Of a DNA stretch of 64,000 nt, positions 8,286 to 16,043 are shown piece after piece; the first letter of the stretch is position 1; each line of letters starts with the position of its first letter. Both the position numbers and the translations under genes were made by a program. A model generated the notes under the pieces. The model was not told where the DNA came from, did not search any database, and saw nothing but the letters and a program-made list of their open reading frames with translations. This stretch comes from Oscillospiraceae bacterium (GTDB lineage: Bacteria > Bacillota > Clostridia > Oscillospirales > SIG627): assembly GCA_015065325.1 (NCBI GenBank), contig SVQO01000003.1:62001-126000 (forward strand), written 5' to 3'.

Positions 8286-10106
8286 TTATTTGATCAGAGG
8301 ACGCAGATAGAAGGGGGTCAACTCAGCAATGGCGATCTTGGCATCAACGAATTTTTCCCGCTGACATTCTTTGCCTACGGTAGTCAGGATCTCGAGCTTT
8401 AAATATCTTGCATCAACGGGAGTGATCCGAATCATTTCCTCGGCGCTGAATACGCGGAATCTGCCGTGAGATACCACCTTGAATTCCTCGTTGTCAACGC
8501 TGGCGGAAAGGACGTATTCCGAGGGGAACTCACAGTTTTTATCGGGGGGGATCAAGCCCTCTGCCTTGATCTCCTTTTGGCTGAGAATGCGGTGGTAAAC
8601 ACCCAGAGCGTGAACGGTCTTTACCTCCTGCAGATCCATCAGAAGAGTGGCGGTTGTACCTTCGGACATCCAATGCTCGTGCACGTCGTTGTTGATCAGC
8701 ACGCTTGCATCCTTTCCGTTTTCAAGTTCCGTAACGGTAAAGCCTTCCTTCTCCATGGGGAGCAGATCCTCGTTATGATAATAAACGGGTTCTCTGCCGG
8801 TCCAAACGGGGCAAGACCAGGTCTTTCTGCCCTCTGCATCCCACATACGCAGGAAAAAGTAGCAGGCAGAGTTGCTTTCAACGTGGAAATCGAGAGAGCG
8901 AAGATCCTCACCCTCAGTCTCTGCTACGCACATACCGCCGTTGGAAATGACCTGACAGTGCTTGATGACGGTATCGGGCTCGTCGCGCAGATATCCGATA
9001 TCTACGTGAATATCGTAGGAAAGTGCAAAAGGAAGGGTGGCGGGAGCCGTTTTACCGTTGACGGTATAGCGGATCTTCACGTTGCCCGTAGAGGAGGCGT
9101 ACAAGCGGTTGGAAAGAATGGCGTCGTAAAAGGCTTCCTTGGTCTTCTCCTTTGCCATAATGATCGTCTTACCGGGGAAACGCTCAAAGCCCCAAACGGG
9201 ACCGTGTGCATCGCTGGAGCAAGTGGGACATACCTTAAAGCCCGCATCGAGAGCTACGGAATAGGTAAATTCGTTGAGCAAATTCGCCTGGCGGTCGGTA
9301 CCGTCTCCGATCTCCACAAGTCTTACCATTTGACGGAAACGGGGGGAGGTGTTGGTGGTCAAGCGGAAATTCCAAACGCCCTTGCAGGAATGACCAATGA
9401 TCTGAGGATGTGCCAAGCAGGAGATGGCGTAGGGACTCATAGAATAATCGTCAAAGAACGCCTTCCAGCTGTGTGTAGAGGTGCAGGACTGTGCGTTCAC
9501 GGTTACGATCTCACCGGAATTTTTGTGAAATACGCCAAAACGGTCTTCCTCGTGGGAGGCAACCTCAGCCTCGGCACCGGGAAACAGGATCAGCTCGTCC
9601 TGCCCTGCGTCGTAGGCATCGGCAAAGCCGCGGAAATACTCACGGGGATTGAGACAGCCTGCGTGATCGGAAACCACACCAAAGTCCATCAAACCGCTGG
9701 ATTTCATTTTCTTGATATACTCTGCGGGATAGATCTCGGGACCTCTTGCGGAAAACTCCTTGCGGTTGTGAATGTTGCAGGTGTGATCGTGGAAGTCGCC
9801 GATGTAATAATTAAATTCCTCGTCAGAAGAATAAGTGCGGCGCTCGTGAATGCTGACGGGGCAAGTGTATTCCACACCGTTAAAGGTAGCAGTCACGTTT
9901 GCCTTACCGGGATACAAAAGGGTCAGCAAAACGCCGTTGGTAAAGCTGGCTTCGTACTTTCCGACGTAGGTTTTGATCTGAACGCAGGGATCGTCGGTCT
10001 TCCAGGTAATGTCCTCCTTGGAAAAATCCTCGTCTCCCAGCAAACGCAGGGGCAATACGTCCCCTACGTAAGAATCTATTTTTTCGAATGATAACTTTCT
10101 TTCCAT
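8286..10106 (-). CDS. PHP-domain metallohydrolase with Ig-like and discoidin-like flanks (paralogue 2)
   Basis: A 606-residue tandem paralogue of the preceding entry with the same three-part plan: Ig-like N-terminus (KANVTATFNG near residue 70), PHP core with HDHT (106-109), VVSDHAG (about 144), LAHPQIIGHS (about 230) and SSDAHG (about 298), and a C-terminal F5/8-like region ending ARYLKLEILTTVG. Both copies keep all metal motifs, so neither looks degenerate. It is the first gene of the operon, with GGAGG before the ATG and a SigA promoter at 10139-10167. No signal peptide or membrane segment is seen. The duplication suggests two related substrates or two steps, but neither is known. Confidence 0.75.
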   Translation of the reverse strand: MERKLSFEKIDSYVGDVLPLRLLGDEDFSKEDITWKTDDPCVQIKTYVGKYEASFTNGVLLTLLYPGKANVTATFNGVEYTCPVSIHERRTYSSDEEFNYYIGDFHDHTCNIHNRKEFSARGPEIYPAEYIKKMKSSGLMDFGVVSDHAGCLNPREYFRGFADAYDAGQDELILFPGAEAEVASHEEDRFGVFHKNSGEIVTVNAQSCTSTHSWKAFFDDYSMSPYAISCLAHPQIIGHSCKGVWNFRLTTNTSPRFRQMVRLVEIGDGTDRQANLLNEFTYSVALDAGFKVCPTCSSDAHGPVWGFERFPGKTIIMAKEKTKEAFYDAILSNRLYASSTGNVKIRYTVNGKTAPATLPFALSYDIHVDIGYLRDEPDTVIKHCQVISNGGMCVAETEGEDLRSLDFHVESNSACYFFLRMWDAEGRKTWSCPVWTGREPVYYHNEDLLPMEKEGFTVTELENGKDASVLINNDVHEHWMSEGTTATLLMDLQEVKTVHALGVYHRILSQKEIKAEGLIPPDKNCEFPSEYVLSASVDNEEFKVVSHGRFRVFSAEEMIRITPVDARYLKLEILTTVGKECQREKFVDAKIAIAELTPFYLRPLIK

Positions 10107-10138
10107 CTTTTCCTCCCAAGATCAAAGCAGTTTTTTCC

Positions 10139-10167
10139 ATCTTAGCACTTCACGCCCGAAAATGCAA
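10139..10167 (-). promoter_or_regulatory. SigA-type promoter of the PHP/M20 operon
   Basis: Minus strand TTGCAT (10162-10167), 17-base spacer, TAAGAT (10139-10144); the first ATG is 33 bases further on. Confidence 0.7.
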
Positions 10168-10221
10168 GGAAAACGGCAATAAAAGTACAACAAAAATCAA
10201 GAAAAAAACAAAGAAAAACAA

Positions 10222-10259
10222 AAACAAGAGCCAAAAACAAAACGTCCTTGCTCTTGTTT
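10222..10259 (-). terminator. intrinsic terminator after the YitT-like gene
   Basis: A 10-bp stem (10222-10231 with 10250-10259) followed on the minus strand by T-rich sequence. The remaining bases of the 10107-10300 gap hold only this and the operon promoter. Confidence 0.7.
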
Positions 10260-10300
10260 ATAAATCGTTTTTTTCGAAAAATAACGAAAATCACAACAGC

Positions 10301-11128
10301 TCAAAATCCCTCTCCCCGCACCTTCCGAACGTCGCTGATATAGGTAAATGCAGCTCGGTCATATTTTTCCACGATTCCGAGAACGGTGGATACTTCCCTG
10401 CTTCGAACGATACATACGAGACTTTTGCCGTCCCTTTCGGTATAGAAGCCGTGGGTATAAAACCCTGTGACGCCACGCTCCATTTTCTCCATAATTTCCG
10501 CGGCAATTTGCTCACTCTCGGGAGAAATGACGGTGACGGATTTCGCAAAATCACCTCGGATCAAAAGAAAATCCGTTACCTTGGTGCTGATGTAGAGGGA
10601 GATCACAGAGTAAAGCATAATGGAGAAATTGCGAAAAACGATGCCGGAAAGGAGAATGACGGCGGTATCAATAACAAGGATAAAGGTGGCGATGCTCACG
10701 TGAGGGAAAATACGGTTCAAGATCAACGCGGCATAATCGGAACCGCCGGTAGAGCCGTCTCGCATCACCACAAGACCTACACCGACTCCCACCAAAACAC
10801 CGCCGAATACCGCTCCCAAAAGCAGATCGCTTTCCGCGAATACGACCCCTTCAAAAAGCTCCAGAAACAGGGAGAGAAGCACGATTCCCGCGATGCTTTT
10901 CGGGATCGCCTCTTTGGGCAAGGTACGAAAGCCGAAGAAAAAAAGCAGTGCGTTAAACGCAAGAGTCGTTAAGGAAAGAGGCAGGTCAAACAAATGCAAC
11001 AGGACCACGGATACACCGCTGATCCCACCGGTGGAAATTTTGAAAGGAGCGAGAAAGAAATCAATGGCAAACGCCATTACCATAGAGCCTGCAGCAATAA
11101 AAAGATAATCAAAAAATCTTTTTTTCAT
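10301..11128 (-). CDS. YitT-family membrane protein
   Basis: A 275-residue protein with about five hydrophobic segments between residues 8 and 175, including the family motifs STGGISGVS (32-40) and DGSTGGSDYAA (about 124-134), then a soluble DUF2179 domain (about 215-270, with GVTGFYTHGFYT). YitT/DUF161 proteins are common in Bacillota and located in the cytoplasmic membrane; their transport substrate is not established. The ATG at 11128 follows GGGGGATTT. It is transcribed alone from a promoter that interlocks with that of the opposite AraC gene. Confidence 0.92.
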   Translation of the reverse strand: MKKRFFDYLFIAAGSMVMAFAIDFFLAPFKISTGGISGVSVVLLHLFDLPLSLTTLAFNALLFFFGFRTLPKEAIPKSIAGIVLLSLFLELFEGVVFAESDLLLGAVFGGVLVGVGVGLVVMRDGSTGGSDYAALILNRIFPHVSIATFILVIDTAVILLSGIVFRNFSIMLYSVISLYISTKVTDFLLIRGDFAKSVTVISPESEQIAAEIMEKMERGVTGFYTHGFYTERDGKSLVCIVRSREVSTVLGIVEKYDRAAFTYISDVRKVRGEGF

Positions 11129-11137
11129 AAATCCCCC

Positions 11138-11165
11138 TTGACAATCCCGCGGTTTATGCTACAAT
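11138..11165 (+). promoter_or_regulatory. promoter of the AraC gene at 11241
   Basis: TTGACA (11138-11143), 16-base spacer, TACAAT (11160-11165). Its -10 box is the left arm of a perfect palindrome, TACAAT-TCT-ATTGTA (11160-11174). Confidence 0.75.
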
Positions 11166-11168
11166 TCT

Positions 11169-11197
11169 ATTGTAATTTTATGTCCTATTCAAGTCAA
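11169..11197 (-). promoter_or_regulatory. promoter of the YitT-like gene
   Basis: Minus strand TTGACT (11192-11197), 17-base spacer, TACAAT (11169-11174). The -10 box is the right arm of the palindrome shared with the plus-strand promoter, so the two promoters face each other over the same DNA. Confidence 0.75.
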
Positions 11198-11240
11198 AAT
11201 AATCATTGTTGCAGTCATTTTTTAACTTTTTTGAGGTGCT

Positions 11241-12053
11241 ATGAAAGCGGAATTTAACATTGAACGGGAAAAACAAAACTTACTTTTTTACGAAGAAAGC
11301 ATTAACGATGCCGCGCCCATTGCCTTTCACTCGCAGGTGGAGCTGTTCTTCGTGGACGAGGGAGAAATGGTGGCGACGGTGGGAAACCGTCAAAAGCTTT
11401 TGAAGGCGGGAGAAATGGCAGTATCCTTAAGCTTTGAGGCTCACGCCTATTACACACCCGAGGCATCCCGCTCCACGGTTTTGATCATTCCCACCTATCT
11501 TTGCCCCGAATTTATTGAGGAAACGGGAGGAAAACGAACAGAAAACCCCTTTATCACAGACGGAAAAACCGTTGCCCGTATCCGCGAGCTGATCACGTTG
11601 CTGAACAAATGTGAGCATTCCCCCTTGGAGCAAAAGGGCTATCTGTATTTGATCCTGGGTCTGCTTTTGCGGCAGCTTCCATTGGCGGAGGGATGCCACG
11701 AAATGGATCCATCCCTCTCCTCCAGGCTTTTGCTTTATATCAACTCCAATTTTCAGAAGGATATTACCCTTGCCTCTATTGCTGAGGAATTCGGCTATCA
11801 CCCCAGTTACCTCTCCCGTTATTTCAAAGCTACCTTCCGTATGGGGCTCAATCAATATCTGACCACGGTACGTTTGAAGAACGCTTTGCTTTTGATGAAC
11901 GAGAAAAATTCCAAACACAATTTGACTTATTGTGCCCTGGAAAGCGGCTTCCATTCTCTACGCACCTTTCACAGAACGTTTTTGAAGGAATTCGGAATGT
12001 CCCCAAAGGAATACCTAAAATCCCTCCCCCCCGAGGAGATCATTTCGATATAA
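11241..12053 (+). CDS. AraC-family transcriptional regulator
   Basis: A 270-residue regulator with an N-terminal cupin-like sensor (residues about 20-100) and a C-terminal pair of helix-turn-helix motifs: ITLASIAEEFGYHPSYLSRYFK (about 177-198) and the second near LTYCALESGFHSLRTFHRTF, ending in the typical FGMSPKEYLKS. The ATG follows GAGGTGCT. It is monocistronic, closed by the terminator at 12053-12090, and faces the YitT-like gene through shared promoter DNA, which makes that gene its likely target. The inducer is unknown; the cupin suggests a sugar or other small molecule. Confidence 0.9.
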   Translation: MKAEFNIEREKQNLLFYEESINDAAPIAFHSQVELFFVDEGEMVATVGNRQKLLKAGEMAVSLSFEAHAYYTPEASRSTVLIIPTYLCPEFIEETGGKRTENPFITDGKTVARIRELITLLNKCEHSPLEQKGYLYLILGLLLRQLPLAEGCHEMDPSLSSRLLLYINSNFQKDITLASIAEEFGYHPSYLSRYFKATFRMGLNQYLTTVRLKNALLLMNEKNSKHNLTYCALESGFHSLRTFHRTFLKEFGMSPKEYLKSLPPEEIISI

Positions 12054-12090
12054 AAAATACTCCGCAGCAAAATTGCTGCGGAGTATTTTT
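12053..12090. terminator. intrinsic terminator, AraC gene
   Basis: A near-perfect hairpin of about 17 bp (AAAAATACTCCGCAGCAA and its complement) with AATT at the tip, ending in TTTTT; A-rich on the other side, so it may also stop minus-strand reading from the lipoprotein pair. Confidence 0.9.
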
Positions 12091-12169
12091 CACTTATTTG
12101 GCGAAACAGCTTTCTTGTCTGTCAGAGCAGGCATAAATCCGCTCTTTGATCGCGATAAATCCTATACGA

Positions 12170-12958
12170 TCACAGAAAGAAATCCTTAATTCCGGACCAA
12201 AAGGTGCACTCCTCCCACATAGCTAAAACTTCCCCGTCGGTTCTGAAAATAACGAAAGCACTCGATCCCAAAAACCACGAAGGTTTTCTCTTGACAAGCC
12301 AGCAAGAATCTAAGTAACTATAATACACCTCAATCTTGTTAGAAGAATCACCGAATTTTTCTTCCAATGCAAGTTTCCCCTGGGAAACTGCGGTTTTAAT
12401 GTCCTCCGAAGCGGCAAGCACCATATCAGAAGGATATTTCTCTCTTTGCTCTTCGTAATCAACTATGCTAAAAGATTGCACTTGAATATCTTTATTTTCA
12501 TCTACCCGATAGAAGGTTACGGTCTGACCTTCTTCATAAACAGATGAGGCTTTCACCTCGGCAACAAAGTAATTTTCACTGGCGCGGGGCTCGGTGATTT
12601 CATATTGCTCATAAGGGTCAGATTTTCTAGCGATGTCAAACTTATCATCTAGTTTTTTGTCAACAATCACTGCACTTTGATAATTTTCATAAGAAACAGC
12701 TTCTAATCCGCCAGTTACGTACGTAATAAAAACCATCTCGATCTGAATTCCTTCTTTTTTTACCGTTCCCAGCCAATACCAGTCATCAAATGCCTCAAAA
12801 CCAACTTCAAATCTCACGCATCCATCTTCCGATTCCCAAATTGAGCCAAGAAAAGAATACGGCATTTCATTGGAAATCCACGGTGGAATACAACCGGACA
12901 GAGGCAGGAGAATCAAACAAAAAGCAAAAACGATACATAACTTTTTTAATTGCTTCAT
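12170..12958 (-). CDS. predicted lipoprotein of unknown function
   Basis: A 262-residue protein beginning with a signal peptide (MKQLKKL then a hydrophobic core) and lipobox LSGC with the lipidated Cys at residue 23, so it should be anchored on the outside of the cell membrane. The mature part is a mixed alpha/beta sequence with no motif I recognise. It starts after AAGGATATC, 19 bases downstream of another lipoprotein gene, and shares its promoter at 14261-14290. The pairing suggests a joint surface role. No catalytic residues are evident. Confidence 0.75.
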   Translation of the reverse strand: MKQLKKLCIVFAFCLILLPLSGCIPPWISNEMPYSFLGSIWESEDGCVRFEVGFEAFDDWYWLGTVKKEGIQIEMVFITYVTGGLEAVSYENYQSAVIVDKKLDDKFDIARKSDPYEQYEITEPRASENYFVAEVKASSVYEEGQTVTFYRVDENKDIQVQSFSIVDYEEQREKYPSDMVLAASEDIKTAVSQGKLALEEKFGDSSNKIEVYYSYLDSCWLVKRKPSWFLGSSAFVIFRTDGEVLAMWEECTFWSGIKDFFL

Positions 12959-12977
12959 CTTTTGATATCCTTATCAT

Positions 12978-14213
12978 TCAATTCACGCGGTAACCGTAAA
13001 TGTACTTATCCGCGTACCATTCCGGTCCGTTTTGATCGCCGTTAAGAACCTCAAAAGAATCCTCATAGACCCTCAGCACGACGTAATGAGCGCCGGCGCC
13101 AAGATCTTTGGGATTATTCCAAAATGCGATCAAATAAAGACCCGGATCTGACAACTCTTTGGCTTTCACCGGCGTACAATTGATGCCGTAGTCCTTTAAG
13201 ACGTCATCTACGACAAAAGGATTTATTCCCAAATAACCGTCGATGATCAAGCCGCTGCCGCTTTCAATATCGCGAATCGTTTCCGAAAGGGTAGATTCAA
13301 CACCTTTGATAACTTTTACGTTATGAATTGCGACGGCACCGCAGCCGTTTTCCCCTACGTTGCCGGATCCCACCTTCATATCCTTGATCGAAGGATCTTT
13401 TTGATTCGTTACGATCGTATTTTTGGCGTCGGCAGACTCATCTTTGGAATCGGGATCATAGAAGAAATCTTCCTCAAACGTTGCTTCGGCATTCGGCGCC
13501 GAAGTCTCCGGTTTTTTCAAATCGTCTTTGTCTTTTTTGTTTTCCGTCTCCTCTTTTTTGTTCTCGGGGAGTGACGCCTCCGGAGAACCGTACAAGAACG
13601 TTACCGTAGCATCTTTTCCTCTTGCAAATTCAAAGTTATACTGCAAATTCTTTACGTACAAGGTTCTTTCGCGGATCATCCTCAAATAATCAATGTCCCG
13701 ATCCAGCAAATATTGACTGCCCGGATGCAGGTCATATCCCGTATTGGAGTAAATACTTGCGATGAATTTGAATTCTTCAAGCAACGCCTTTTCCCATTTT
13801 TCTTCATACAATAAAAAACGGTCTCGGTCCGAAGCATTTAACAAAGCGGCATACGATTTGCTGGAAAAATGCAGTTCTTCCAGCCACAGATCGGTATATT
13901 TCTTCTGGTGCAATCTCATTTCGTAGATCGTAGTGCCGGGATCGTCCGCCTCATAGTCCCGATCAAGAGGGTTATTTTTGATCAATTTGTAAAACTCTGA
14001 CTCGTCGTCTTTCTCGTCGGAGGGCAAAGTCGTCTTGTCGTTTTCCGTTTCCGAAAGGGTATTTCTCGCCTCTTCCGTTTCCGAAAGGGGCGCCCGGGGA
14101 TCTTCCGTTTTGAGCTGCAATTCTTCGTTTGTGCACGAGCACAGAAGAAAAAGTCCGGCTGCAAGCACCAATACCGACAGCAACGCCGATACAAAACAAA
14201 GTTTATTTTTCAT
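12978..14213 (-). CDS. lipoprotein with C39-like cysteine peptidase domain
   Basis: A 411-residue lipoprotein: hydrophobic leader and lipobox LCSC (Cys about 27), then three 10-residue repeats of the type TE-x(6)-SE (about 35-65), a helical part with W/E-rich sequence slightly like LprI/DUF1311 proteins (about 95-195), a charged Lys/Glu linker, and a C-terminal papain-like fold: GENGCGAVAIHNV with Cys 291, GAHYVVLR with His about 376, and NGDQNG supplying the third residue. This arrangement matches C39-like domains, which cut peptides or only bind them. ATG 14213 is chosen over a TTG at 14222, which is too close to the AAGGAG. It is the first gene of a lipoprotein pair. Confidence 0.7.
   Translation of the reverse strand: MKNKLCFVSALLSVLVLAAGLFLLCSCTNEELQLKTEDPRAPLSETEEARNTLSETENDKTTLPSDEKDDESEFYKLIKNNPLDRDYEADDPGTTIYEMRLHQKKYTDLWLEELHFSSKSYAALLNASDRDRFLLYEEKWEKALLEEFKFIASIYSNTGYDLHPGSQYLLDRDIDYLRMIRERTLYVKNLQYNFEFARGKDATVTFLYGSPEASLPENKKEETENKKDKDDLKKPETSAPNAEATFEEDFFYDPDSKDESADAKNTIVTNQKDPSIKDMKVGSGNVGENGCGAVAIHNVKVIKGVESTLSETIRDIESGSGLIIDGYLGINPFVVDDVLKDYGINCTPVKAKELSDPGLYLIAFWNNPKDLGAGAHYVVLRVYEDSFEVLNGDQNGPEWYADKYIYGYRVN
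14041..14110. repeat. 30-bp tandem repeat inside the lipoprotein gene
   Basis: Two full copies of a TTCCGTTTCCGAAAGGG core 30 bases apart (about 14042-14059 and 14072-14089) and a partial third copy near 14102. Translated, they give three 10-residue units just after the lipidated Cys, a flexible spacer between membrane and enzyme domain. Confidence 0.75.
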
Positions 14214-14260
14214 AGTATCCAATCTCCTTATTCGAAGGACGGTTCATTCTTCACATTTCC

Positions 14261-14290
14261 ATTATCGCAAGACAAAGCGAATTTTGTCAA
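14261..14290 (-). promoter_or_regulatory. promoter of the lipoprotein pair
   Basis: Minus strand TTGACA (14285-14290), 18-base spacer, GATAAT (14261-14266), about 48 bases upstream of the first ATG. Confidence 0.7.
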
Positions 14291-14397
14291 GGGAATTTTA
14301 GGCGAATTTGACACCGAAAAAGAAATTTCGTTTACCTACACAAAAGCAATGTTAGCTTTTTGTCAAATCCACATAGTTTTCGATTTTCGGGAATAAT

Positions 14398-14431
14398 AAA
14401 AAATCCGCTTCGTTTGAAGCGGATTTTTTGT
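14398..14431 (-). terminator. intrinsic terminator of the glp operon
   Basis: Strong stem AAAATCCGCTTC with its complement around a 4-base loop, followed on the minus strand by a T run. Lies 11 bases after the DUF1667 stop codon. Confidence 0.9.
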
Positions 14432-14442
14432 CAGGTCGTGGC

Positions 14443-14787
14443 TTAGTCGATGCTTTTGGTGGCAATGATATCGGCACCGAACACGTCTGCAAGGAGCACG
14501 TCGCCTATGGCGATGGGTGCATTGGCTTTTGCGGCGCGGATCTTTTCCATTGCTTCGAACATGCTCTCCTTGGGAATGGGAGCGGAGGTCTTTACGCTGA
14601 CCATGGTATCCTCGCGGTTTTCCACGCGGATAAAGGAGGTTACGGTGCGGACGGGGTGGGTGCACTCCTCGATGGCGTACTTTTTACCTCTGGGGCAAAT
14701 GTTGCCCACAACGGAAAGGCCTTCTGCGCTTTCCTCAACCGTAAGACTGCAGCCTTTGGGGCAAATGATACAGGTTAAATTTCTCAT
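14443..14787 (-). CDS. DUF1667 protein, third subunit of anaerobic glycerol-3-phosphate dehydrogenase system
   Basis: A 114-residue protein with CIICPKGC (residues 6-13) and NICPRGKKYA near residue 29, Cys motifs conserved in DUF1667 and suited to metal or iron-sulfur binding. Members are almost always encoded behind a GlpA-like and a FAD oxidoreductase gene. Here the start overlaps the stop of that oxidoreductase gene by ATGA, indicating translational coupling. It probably takes part in electron transfer from glycerol-3-phosphate oxidation; this is inferred from context, not shown by the sequence. Confidence 0.88.
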   Translation of the reverse strand: MRNLTCIICPKGCSLTVEESAEGLSVVGNICPRGKKYAIEECTHPVRTVTSFIRVENREDTMVSVKTSAPIPKESMFEAMEKIRAAKANAPIAIGDVLLADVFGADIIATKSID

Positions 14788-16034
14788 TTCACTTCCTCCA
14801 AGCTAACCGTAATTTCTTCACCCTGCAAGGGGAACAATTCTTCCTTCAAGGTGATCTTTTCCATTTCACCGGGAGCAACGCGGGGCTTTACAGCCGTTGC
14901 CAGAACGGTATCACCGCTCTTTGCGGTGATCTTTACCTTTCCGAGAGGAGCGGAAACACGGAAATACAGATCGATCTTCTGTGCTTTTTCGGTATGGATC
15001 CGCTGAGGAAGCACATAACGAACACCTTCGCCGGGCTTCACGGAAGCGATCTTGCCCTCCTCGGTCTCGCCTTTTGCATATTTTGCAGCGGCAACACCTG
15101 CGATCTCACCTTCGTCGGAAACGAAATCGACCAGGTCGTGTACCTGAAGCACGTTGCCGCAGGAGAACACACCGGGGATAGAGGTCTGACGGTTTTCATC
15201 TACCAGAGCACCGCTGGTAACACGGTCCATTTCAATTCCGGCAGTAAGAGTTACCTCGTTTTCGGGGATCAAACCGACGGAGAGAAGCAGAGTATCACAA
15301 GGGATAAAGCGCTCGGTTCCCTCCACCGCTTTGCGGTCTGGACCAACTTGTGCAATGGTAACGCCCTCCAGGCGCTCTCTGCCGTGGATCTTAGTCACGG
15401 TGGTAGAAAGGTACAGCGGAATTCCGAAGTCCTCCAGGCACTGAACGATATTACGGGTCAGACCACCGGAATAAGACATCAATTCGCAAACCGCTTCAAC
15501 CTTGGCACCCTCCAGAGTCATTCTGCGCGCCATGATCAGTCCGATATCGCCGGAGCCGAGGATGACTGCACGCTTGCCTACGGAAAAGCCCTCGATATTC
15601 ATCAGTCTCTGAGCACAGCCTGCGCTGTAAACGCCTGCGGGACGGTCACCGGGAATTCCGATGGCACCGCGGCTTCTTTCGCGGCAACCCATTGCCAAGA
15701 TCACGCTCTTTGCCTGAATGGACTGATAGCCGTCTCTGCCCTGGAAGGTAACCACCTTATCGGGGGTCAGAGAAAGAACCATGGTTTCGGAATAGACCTT
15801 GATGCCTCTTTCCTTGACCATTTTCTCATAGACTGCGGCATATTCGGGGCCGGTCATTTCCTTGCCCATTTTGTGCAGACCGAAGCCTGCGTGGATGCAC
15901 TGCATCAAAATACCGCCCAAGCGGGAGTCACGGTTCAGGATCACCACGTCGCGGCATCCTGCATCATAGGCCGCTACTGCCGCCGCCATACCTGCGGGGC
16001 CGCCGCCGATTACAACAATATCGTGTTCTGTCAT
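14784..16034 (-). CDS. FAD/NAD-dependent oxidoreductase, GlpB-equivalent partner of GlpA
   Basis: A 416-residue pyridine nucleotide-disulfide-type flavoprotein. The FAD dinucleotide fold begins VVIGGGPAGMAAA (residues about 6-18); a second NAD(P) fold is near residue 175 (AVILGSGDIGLIMARR), and the FAD-closing motif is PGVFSCGNVLQVHD (about 287). A C-terminal extension of about 100 residues follows. In Bacillota lacking classical glpB/glpC, this protein accompanies GlpA and DUF1667. It is 9 bases downstream of glpA with a strong AAGGAGG. It probably passes electrons from glycerol-3-phosphate to a carrier; the acceptor is unknown. Confidence 0.88.
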   Translation of the reverse strand: MTEHDIVVIGGGPAGMAAAVAAYDAGCRDVVILNRDSRLGGILMQCIHAGFGLHKMGKEMTGPEYAAVYEKMVKERGIKVYSETMVLSLTPDKVVTFQGRDGYQSIQAKSVILAMGCRERSRGAIGIPGDRPAGVYSAGCAQRLMNIEGFSVGKRAVILGSGDIGLIMARRMTLEGAKVEAVCELMSYSGGLTRNIVQCLEDFGIPLYLSTTVTKIHGRERLEGVTIAQVGPDRKAVEGTERFIPCDTLLLSVGLIPENEVTLTAGIEMDRVTSGALVDENRQTSIPGVFSCGNVLQVHDLVDFVSDEGEIAGVAAAKYAKGETEEGKIASVKPGEGVRYVLPQRIHTEKAQKIDLYFRVSAPLGKVKITAKSGDTVLATAVKPRVAPGEMEKITLKEELFPLQGEEITVSLEEVK

Positions 16035-16043
16035 ACTTCCTCC

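Noticed and set aside
8466-10091. A 541-residue open frame on the plus strand
   Set aside because: Antisense to the PHP paralogue 2, which has all family motifs and a good start.
14300-14397. Possible regulatory RNA between the glp operon and the lipoprotein promoter
   Set aside because: Only short imperfect repeats are visible and no conserved structure could be recognised.
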